From assembly GCA_026387255.1 (NCBI GenBank), contig JAPLMA010000035.1, positions 1 through 33,022 on the forward strand: a stretch of 33,022 bases of DNA. Direction: 5' to 3'. Below the pieces are notes generated by a model. It saw only the letters and a program-made list of their open reading frames with translations. It did no database searches and was not told where the DNA came from. The position numbers and the translations under genes are program-made. This DNA is from Candidatus Omnitrophota bacterium. Lineage in GTDB: Bacteria > Omnitrophota > Gorgyraeia > Gygaellales > Profunditerraquicolaceae. This document shows, one piece after another, positions 26,431-33,022 of this stretch. Position 1 is the stretch's first letter, and each line of letters starts with the position of its first letter.

Positions 26431-26442
26431 ATCTCCTCCCTA

Positions 26443-27759
26443 CTAAATCTTCTTGCCGCGAGTTTTTATCAAAACCGGATGTTTCCAAAACTCTCTGATA
26501 ACATAATATGCCTTACGCGGCAGGCGCTTATTAATACCATTTTCCAACTGTTCACTTAAGGCAACAATACCAAACCATTCCTCATCCATATTCTTGTTAC
26601 ATTGGGCCCGAATATCAAAATAATAACTGCCGTTAGACCAGCCGTTTTGGGTATCATGAACACTCCAAGATGCCGGATTATCTGAATTATGTTTCCACCA
26701 TTCATCTGTCCACTCAAATGATGTCCCACCGATACAATTTCCTTCCCCAATTTTATTATTCGCCAGATTCTCATAAATCTGATTCCATTGTGATTGCAAA
26801 AAGAATGCCTGCATATCCTGGTCTTCTCTCTTAAGATAGGCATCATAACAATCCGCACCGAATTCAGCCAAGAGTACCGGCTTATCAAATGTCATTCTTA
26901 AAGATTTAAAAAGATTGCCAAAAGTTTTACCGCGATAAATAATGCAAGCAACAAAATCAACGTCTGTGCAAAACTCATTGGCAAACTCTAACCCCACTAA
27001 CTCCCCATTACCCAAGCCGACTGGGTGCAGAGGGTCGATTTTATGTATCTCTTTAGACAAATCATTAACAAAAGAATAATAAATCTTCGCGCGCATCGAC
27101 TTTTGTTTCTGGGGGTTCGGTTCTTTATCGATATCTTCATTGCTCCATGCATTTACATATCCCAAACAAGAATAATTGTTTTCGTTTCCTAAAATCCACC
27201 CCAAGATACCCGGTTCATCTTTATACAAATTCACCATCGCGATAACATTGTTCTTTACTTTGCTTTGAAATTTATCATCGCCATAAAAAGGGCAAGGATA
27301 CTCCCAAAAACCTAGCCAATCACCCATCAGCGTACGAATACCGTATAAATTATAAAAATCACGAATAACTTGTTTTACTTCTTCTGGATCTTCATGTGCT
27401 TGGTAAAGACGAATAGTATTAACCCCCATCTCTTTCATTAATTTGCCATCGGCTATCCAAGGTTTAGATTTATCGCTCCACCAATCATATTCATGGTTAC
27501 TTCCTATCGCCACAGGATTATAACAAACACCTTTTATGATATAAAACGAACCATTAACGATTAATTGGTAATGCCGGTTAGGAAGTTTTTGAATACGCAC
27601 GCCCGGGGTCGGTTGACACCTGGAAAGGACAAAAGGCAGAAAACAGAAAACAGAAAACAGAAAAACCCAAAAAACTATTTTCTGTCCTCTGCCTTCTATT
27701 TTCTGTCCTTTGCCTTTTAACTTCTTACTTCTGGCCTTATTCGAACTTAATTTCGTCAA
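26443..27759 (-). CDS. Glycoside-hydrolase-like TIM-barrel protein
   Basis: 438 aa; MGVNTIRLYQAHEDPEEV, GILGWILGNENNYS, KPVLLAEFGAD (candidate acid/base and nucleophile Glu). Confidence 0.75.
   Translation of the reverse strand: MTKLSSNKARSKKLKGKGQKIEGRGQKIVFWVFLFSVFCFLPFVLSRCQPTPGVRIQKLPNRHYQLIVNGSFYIIKGVCYNPVAIGSNHEYDWWSDKSKPWIADGKLMKEMGVNTIRLYQAHEDPEEVKQVIRDFYNLYGIRTLMGDWLGFWEYPCPFYGDDKFQSKVKNNVIAMVNLYKDEPGILGWILGNENNYSCLGYVNAWSNEDIDKEPNPQKQKSMRAKIYYSFVNDLSKEIHKIDPLHPVGLGNGELVGLEFANEFCTDVDFVACIIYRGKTFGNLFKSLRMTFDKPVLLAEFGADCYDAYLKREDQDMQAFFLQSQWNQIYENLANNKIGEGNCIGGTSFEWTDEWWKHNSDNPASWSVHDTQNGWSNGSYYFDIRAQCNKNMDEEWFGIVALSEQLENGINKRLPRKAYYVIREFWKHPVLIKTRGKKI
27624..27720. repeat. Inverted-repeat element within the 5' end of the glycoside-hydrolase-like gene
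   Basis: AAAGGACAAAAGGCAGAAAACAGAAAACAGAAAACAG versus CTATTTTCTGTCCTCTGCCTTCTATTTTCTGTCCTTTGCCTTT (imperfect inverted arms). Confidence 0.8.
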
Positions 27760-28891
27760 GGTAGAAAGTAGCGCCTTCTGGATTATTGTCTATATTAGTT
27801 GACCAGGCAAAACCTCCGATAATATACGACATATCTTTGCCCTTTAAGTCGATAGTATACTGTGTCCACTCTTTGTTCAGGATCACCGGACCGATAGTCG
27901 CGCTGTCTGAATCCGAGAACTCTCCCATAATGCCACCAACCTTAAACTCTTCAATGCGCTCGCCGCCTTTTTCACCGCGCGCCCAGAAAGTCAGTTTGGT
28001 AGTTTTGGAAAGATCAAACCCCGCATCAAGATTACCCCAGTTGTTCGCTGGATTCTGCCAGAAAATTCCTGCCCAACGCGCTCCCTGAGCAGCTTTTCCA
28101 TTATAAATTATCTTAATACAGGTATCTCCTAAATACGCATCTTCTTTTGAAGCGCCATCATATTTTATGTCGCCATAATCACCCATCCAACCAGAAGGAA
28201 TAAAATGGTTGGCGATACTTGATCGGTCCGCGTAAATATAAAATGGCATAGCTTGCTGCTTTACGCCTTCTGACTTTAACTGCGTATCAACCTCGAATTT
28301 TATATCATCAAGATAAAATGTAGCTCCATCGGGGTTTAAATCCGCGGTGGTCGTCCAGCCAAAAGCACCATTAACGTAAGAAAGATCTTTACCCACTAAA
28401 TTAACTGTGTACTGCTTCCAGGTATTCGTCAATTCAATCGGCCCCATCTCAACCATTACAGAATCAGGATATGTGCCCTTGATTCCGCCCGCCATTATTT
28501 TCTGGATTACCTCACCACCTTTTGCCCCACGCGCCCAAAAAGTAAGTTTGGTCATCCCAGTCAAATCAAACCCACCTTTTTTGTTTCCCCAGTTGTTCGC
28601 GGGATTCTGCCAATAAACACCTGTCCAACCTTGACCCTGTGATTTCTTAGCGCTATAGATAAACTGAATGCTCGTTACACCACTATGCGGATTATCCGCA
28701 GACTGGTCGTTCATTCTAATATCGCCATAATCACCCATCCAACCAGAAGGAATGTAATGGTTATCTTTGGCATTCTTATCCGAGAAAACCACAAACTCCT
28801 TAGGGCTGGCAGCTTTATCTTCGGCTACGGCCATTGCCGGAACCAAAAGGCCTAAAGCCAACAACATTACTAATAACTTTTTCATACCCAC
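27737..28891 (-). CDS. Secreted protein with two tandem carbohydrate-binding-like domains
   Basis: 384 aa; signal peptide; duplicated HYIPSGWMGDYGDI / HFIPSGWMGDYGDI, YWQNPANNWGN / FWQNPANNWGN, KLTFWARG / KLTFWARG, ATFYLDDIKFE / ATFYLDEIKFE. Confidence 0.8.
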   Translation of the reverse strand: MGMKKLLVMLLALGLLVPAMAVAEDKAASPKEFVVFSDKNAKDNHYIPSGWMGDYGDIRMNDQSADNPHSGVTSIQFIYSAKKSQGQGWTGVYWQNPANNWGNKKGGFDLTGMTKLTFWARGAKGGEVIQKIMAGGIKGTYPDSVMVEMGPIELTNTWKQYTVNLVGKDLSYVNGAFGWTTTADLNPDGATFYLDDIKFEVDTQLKSEGVKQQAMPFYIYADRSSIANHFIPSGWMGDYGDIKYDGASKEDAYLGDTCIKIIYNGKAAQGARWAGIFWQNPANNWGNLDAGFDLSKTTKLTFWARGEKGGERIEEFKVGGIMGEFSDSDSATIGPVILNKEWTQYTIDLKGKDMSYIIGGFAWSTNIDNNPEGATFYLDEIKFE

Positions 28892-29016
28892 CTCCTATTA
28901 TTGATTCTTGGTTATAGGTTTTAGGTTTGCGATATCCGCTAACTAAAAACCTTAAAAATTATTCATCCTTAAACCCGCTCCTTTCTCCTCCACAAAGATT
29001 ATTTTCATTACTTATC

Positions 29017-31425
29017 TCATCCCCATTTCTTCTGATACATATAATACGCTTTACGCAACTGCCTTAAAAATGGGCTTAATTTTCCGTCACCCTGGCTAGC
29101 CATCCCCAACCACTCTTCATGCATATATCCGTCAGGAAATGGGCCTGCCCATAATCCTTTTGTATCATGAATCGCCGGTTCATAAGCCTTCCACCATTCA
29201 TCCATCCACTCAAAAACTACTCCACCCAAGGCATTACCCTGGTTTCCAGTGAAAGCCATATTGCCGGCAATATCATCCCAAGAACCTAAATGATATTGCG
29301 CTTGCAACTCTTCAGATTCATCCAAACTCTTACCTTCGGCGTAAGCCGGACAGCCAAACTCAGTAATAAAAGCCGGTTTACCTGTTTGTTCTTTTACCTG
29401 TCTCCAAAAAGCACCAAAACCATAATCCCCGCGATAAGCATTCGTGCCAAAGATATCTATATCCGGAGCATGCTTGCCAAATTTATCTAAGAATAGAATG
29501 TCTCCACTGCAAATAGCCACGGGATGCTCAGGATCTATAGATTTAATTATTTTTGCTACTTCATTAACAAATTTAAAATAAACCTCCGGCTGCTCATTAG
29601 CATTACAGGCATAACCGTAAACATTTTCATTACCCAAAAGCCAAAATAATATATACGGCTCATCCTTAAATTCATTAACCATCTTGGTAACTGATTCAAT
29701 CATATTCTTCTGATGAATTGGGTTATTATAATCTGTACCCGGATTCCAAGCTGCCCCGGAGCCAATAGCATATTTGCCAAGAAAATCTCCCATGATCACC
29801 CGAATACCATAAGTATTATAAAGATCGCGCATTAATTCCTTATCCACCTTTAAAGGGTGGTGATAAAGCCGGATGGTATTTACACCCATCTCCTGCATTA
29901 ATTTAAAATCACCCACCGCCGGTTCATCGGGATCCTGTAAATTATTCTTATTTTTATCAACAAACGCATCATAAGGGCCGTCAATTTTACCATTTTGGTT
30001 AAAGTCTTCTTTCATCCAATTGCCTAAGGTACCATCATCCGGAGACTGGCCAACTTTCGTAGGCGCATAAGTAATCCCTTTGATAATATAAGGCTTATCC
30101 TCAACTAATAATTGCCAATCATCATTTTCATATTGCACTAAGCGCACCTTACCCTTACCCACTCTTTTCTTAATATTTAAAGAATCCGCGGTAGGCTTAA
30201 TCTTCTTTGCCTCAAGCGCTAAATCAACTTTAACAAACTTCCCCGGATTGACTGTGGCGGTATCATTAGAGATATCATTATCAAAACCATTTATAATGTC
30301 AATCTGGGCACCTTCTAATTTTACCCCGAGCTGCGGATTACGCATAAGTAAAAAGTTAATTTTAGCAATTGCTGCCTGGCCCACATACCAAGGTGTATGC
30401 CAATAAGTCCAGCCATAACTTCCGGGAAAATGCACCACAATCGCGTAATAACATTTAATTGCCTGAGTAATTAAACCGGCTTTCTCAAAGATCAATCCGC
30501 TACAGAATAATTTCACCCCTTGCGGTTCACTGGAGGTAGTCCATTTAACAAATGCCGCCTCTAAATCCGGAGAATAAAGAAAATCCCAGAGATCACCCTC
30601 CAGGCGCTTATCTTTAATTACCTGCTTAAAAATCGGGTCCTTTCTTACCGCGCTGTTATTAGGATAAACGCCTTCTCCTACTGCCTCAATTAAACCTTTT
30701 TGATCAAGAACAACATACCTATAATCTTTGCTTCCGACATTTTGAAATTCACCGTATTTTGTATAATCAACAAAATCTTCCTTACCTGGGTCAAATAAAA
30801 CTAACTTTGTCACCAACTGGCTAACTTTTTTCTTAACTTCGACTTCAATTGACCCGGTTTCAATTTTTTTGATGCTTTGTTCCGCGGCCAGCCTAAGCGA
30901 CCAAAACCAACCACGCGGATCCCAGGCTTGGCCATAAGAATATTTATCCATAATTACTTTAAACATCTTCTTGGCCTGATCATTTTTCTGCTGGCGCATC
31001 AAGCTTTCCGCCTGAATAAAATAACAGGTCGCCACATCATTTAAAGCCTGCACCGCTTCAATCTCTTTTTTATTCTTCGGCAAAGCCGTCAATAACTTTT
31101 GTTCCTTCTCCGCCTCATCCTTATATAAATCAATGCACTCTTGAGTATATTTAAAGGTAGCTTCAATATCCTTTTTTCCGTGAGCAATCCAAGACTTCGT
31201 GGTCAACTCACCTGAAGAAAGCTTGTTTTCCGCAAAACAAAAAACGTTAAGAAATAAAACAAGAAAAGCTGCCGTACAAATTCGAAATCCTAAATTCGAA
31301 ATCCTAAACAAATCCGAAATCCCAAATCCAAAAACCAAAACAGGCCCTTGTGAAGCTTCAAGCTTAAAGTTTCGGGTTTGTTTAGAATTTAGAGTTTCGA
31401 GTTTAGGATTTAACATATTATCCAA
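29017..31425 (-). CDS. Large secreted glycoside-hydrolase-like protein (N-terminal helical region, C-terminal TIM barrel)
   Basis: 802 aa; MGVNTIRLYHHPLKVDKELMRDLYNTYGIRVIMGDFLG, ILFWLLGNENVYG, KPAFITEFGCPAY; paralogous barrel to 26443-27759. Confidence 0.75.
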   Translation of the reverse strand: MDNMLNPKLETLNSKQTRNFKLEASQGPVLVFGFGISDLFRISNLGFRICTAAFLVLFLNVFCFAENKLSSGELTTKSWIAHGKKDIEATFKYTQECIDLYKDEAEKEQKLLTALPKNKKEIEAVQALNDVATCYFIQAESLMRQQKNDQAKKMFKVIMDKYSYGQAWDPRGWFWSLRLAAEQSIKKIETGSIEVEVKKKVSQLVTKLVLFDPGKEDFVDYTKYGEFQNVGSKDYRYVVLDQKGLIEAVGEGVYPNNSAVRKDPIFKQVIKDKRLEGDLWDFLYSPDLEAAFVKWTTSSEPQGVKLFCSGLIFEKAGLITQAIKCYYAIVVHFPGSYGWTYWHTPWYVGQAAIAKINFLLMRNPQLGVKLEGAQIDIINGFDNDISNDTATVNPGKFVKVDLALEAKKIKPTADSLNIKKRVGKGKVRLVQYENDDWQLLVEDKPYIIKGITYAPTKVGQSPDDGTLGNWMKEDFNQNGKIDGPYDAFVDKNKNNLQDPDEPAVGDFKLMQEMGVNTIRLYHHPLKVDKELMRDLYNTYGIRVIMGDFLGKYAIGSGAAWNPGTDYNNPIHQKNMIESVTKMVNEFKDEPYILFWLLGNENVYGYACNANEQPEVYFKFVNEVAKIIKSIDPEHPVAICSGDILFLDKFGKHAPDIDIFGTNAYRGDYGFGAFWRQVKEQTGKPAFITEFGCPAYAEGKSLDESEELQAQYHLGSWDDIAGNMAFTGNQGNALGGVVFEWMDEWWKAYEPAIHDTKGLWAGPFPDGYMHEEWLGMASQGDGKLSPFLRQLRKAYYMYQKKWG
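31277..31413. repeat. Inverted-repeat element within the 5' end of the 29017-31425 gene
   Basis: CAAATTCGAAATCCTAAATTCGAAATCCTAAACAAATCCGAAATCCCAAATCC... versus ...GTTTCGGGTTTGTTTAGAATTTAGAGTTTCGAGTTTAGGATTT; same style as 3852-4005. Confidence 0.85.
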
Positions 31426-32266
31426 CTAATGCCCCTTGAGTTACGCCCTTAATAATATACTTCTGCATTACAAGATAAACTATAATAATCGGTAAAGCCG
31501 TTATGGTAAGCCCCGCCATAAGTAAGGGATAATTTGTCACAAACTCGCCCTGGAATGTCTGCAAAGCTACCTGTAACGGCATAAACTGGCGATTATCAAA
31601 AATAATTAAAGCCAAAATATACTCATTCCATACCGCCAAAGCATTAAAAACTACGACTACCGCTAAAACCGGTTTAGATAGCGGCAGGGCAACATGAAAC
31701 CACAGCCCAAATTTAGAACAACCATCAATACGCGCGGCATCTTCTAATTCTTTAGGCATCTTATCAAAAAAAGTTTTAAGCAAAAATATACTTGTGGATA
31801 ACCCCACGTTAATCATGCAAAGTATATAACCAATCGGAGTATTTCTTAAATGCAGTTTATTTAATAAAACATATAACGCGACAAAACTTCCCGGTATCGG
31901 GATCATCATTGCCGCCATAAACATAATAAACAACCACTTGCTTCCCGGAAAACGTAAACGGCTAAAAGCATAAGCCGCCATGGAAGAAACCATTACAATT
32001 CCAAAAACTACTGCCACAGTATAAAATATACTATTAAGAAAATTGCGGCCAAAACCACCCTCCGCCCAAGCTAAAACATAATTAGCAAAATGAAACTGCC
32101 GCGGGATAAGCGAAATATCCTTAAATATCATATCCTGACTTTTAAGGCTCGAAACAATCATCCATAAAAGCGGATAAAGACAAGTGATTGCCACGCTGAT
32201 AAGGAATAAATGAATCAGCGTATTCACAACTATCTTCTTGGTTTTATAATAAAGTACATTTTTCAT
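31418..32266 (-). CDS. ABC sugar transporter permease (MalG-like)
   Basis: 282 aa; EAA motif ELEDAARIDGCSKFGLWFHVALPLSKPVLAVV. Confidence 0.92.
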   Translation of the reverse strand: MKNVLYYKTKKIVVNTLIHLFLISVAITCLYPLLWMIVSSLKSQDMIFKDISLIPRQFHFANYVLAWAEGGFGRNFLNSIFYTVAVVFGIVMVSSMAAYAFSRLRFPGSKWLFIMFMAAMMIPIPGSFVALYVLLNKLHLRNTPIGYILCMINVGLSTSIFLLKTFFDKMPKELEDAARIDGCSKFGLWFHVALPLSKPVLAVVVVFNALAVWNEYILALIIFDNRQFMPLQVALQTFQGEFVTNYPLLMAGLTITALPIIIVYLVMQKYIIKGVTQGALVG

Positions 32267-32276
32267 TTTCTTAAAA

Positions 32277-33022
32277 CTAACGCTCCTTCTTGGAAAATCT
32301 ATACTGGATAAACGAAATAACTACCAACACCAAACCAAAAGTAATCCCTTGCGCGCAAGCATAGCCAAAACGCGATGAGCCGCGCATAGAAGCCAAAATT
32401 CTTAATACCGGAACGGAAGTATGCCCGGCAAACTCTCCTCCCACCAAACTCACAATTAAAACAAATACCTGCATCGTGCCTAAAACCGTAAGTATCGCCA
32501 CTAAAACCACAACCGGTATCATCAACGGAATAGTAATTTTTCTAAATGACTGCCAGGCATTTGCCCCATCAACACGCGCCGCCTCATAAAGTTCGCGGGG
32601 AATAGTTTGCAAACCAGCCAAGAAGATTAAGAACCCCCAACCAAAACCTTTCCAGCAATGCACAATCGCCACGGTAGTCAGAGCAGTTTTCGGATCGGAC
32701 AACCAGTTATGTGCCAGGCTAGGAAGCCCTATCCCAATTAACGTACGATTAATGATATTTGCTCCATCAATGTCATTAATAATAAAACGCCAAGCCATCC
32801 CCACCACGACTTCCGATAAAACCGGGGGAATGAAAAAAATTACCCGATAGAAATTCTTCATTTTTATTTCCCGGTCGCATGCCCAGGCAAGCATAAAAGC
32901 CAGGATATTCTGCAAGGTGAGCGCGATCAAAGTAATGTAACTGGCATTCCACATCGCGCGCCACCAGTTAACATCCTGCAGAAAAATTTCTTTAAAATTA
33001 TCTAACCCCACAAATACCTTGG
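32277..33022 (-). CDS. ABC sugar transporter permease (MalF-like), 5'-truncated by the window edge
   Basis: EAA motif ELYEAARVDGANAWQSFRKITIPLMIPV; frame open to the window end (KVFVGLDNFKEIF), so the track ATG/GTG start is probably internal. Confidence 0.9.
   Translation of the reverse strand, partial: KVFVGLDNFKEIFLQDVNWWRAMWNASYITLIALTLQNILAFMLAWACDREIKMKNFYRVIFFIPPVLSEVVVGMAWRFIINDIDGANIINRTLIGIGLPSLAHNWLSDPKTALTTVAIVHCWKGFGWGFLIFLAGLQTIPRELYEAARVDGANAWQSFRKITIPLMIPVVVLVAILTVLGTMQVFVLIVSLVGGEFAGHTSVPVLRILASMRGSSRFGYACAQGITFGLVLVVISFIQYRFSKKER

Noticed and set aside
27635-27665. Tandem AGAAAACAG-like repeats as a possible CRISPR array
   Set aside because: Units are about 8 nt without spacers; they are one arm of an inverted-repeat element lying in a coding frame.
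1-33022. tRNA, rRNA, transposase, integrase, phage or defence-system genes
   Set aside because: None recognised on either strand; repeats present are short intergenic palindromes without coding capacity.

Overview
Nearly all genes in this 33 kb window lie on the minus strand. It looks like a chromosomal segment from an uncultivated Gram-negative lineage; Candidatus Omnitrophota is a guess from gene style and repeats. Three blocks stand out. (1) Nitrogen block, 1-7142: truncated type III glutamine synthetase, amt1-glnK1, and beta-barrel protein-small HTH-amt2-glnK2, beside a small sigma-70-family factor. The leaders of the sigma gene, barrel operon, amt1 and glnN carry hexaloop hairpins (A1/G4-type loops or close variants) whose 3' arms overlap an intrinsic terminator. 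This is the architecture of ANTAR antitermination targets, and a GAF-ANTAR protein is encoded at 10660-11382. Three of these leaders are preceded by an identical promoter-like element, TTACCA-N17-CTTGTA. The sigma gene instead has a sigma-70-like promoter. I infer a two-tier nitrogen circuit: ANTAR protein controls the sigma factor, and both control the nitrogen operons. (2) A fusion of a PtsN-type EIIA domain to a Na+/K+-ATPase-like P-type ATPase, under a recognisable c-di-AMP (ydaO) riboswitch plus terminator. (3) Housekeeping genes (nadE, PiT/DUF47, mnmG, split class II RNR), then a carbohydrate locus (LacI and ROK regulators, glycoside-hydrolase-like proteins, ABC sugar permeases). In that locus two genes appear to have N-terminal/signal-peptide regions built from intergenic inverted-repeat elements. 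All structures were read by eye; no folding, homology search or expression data were available.
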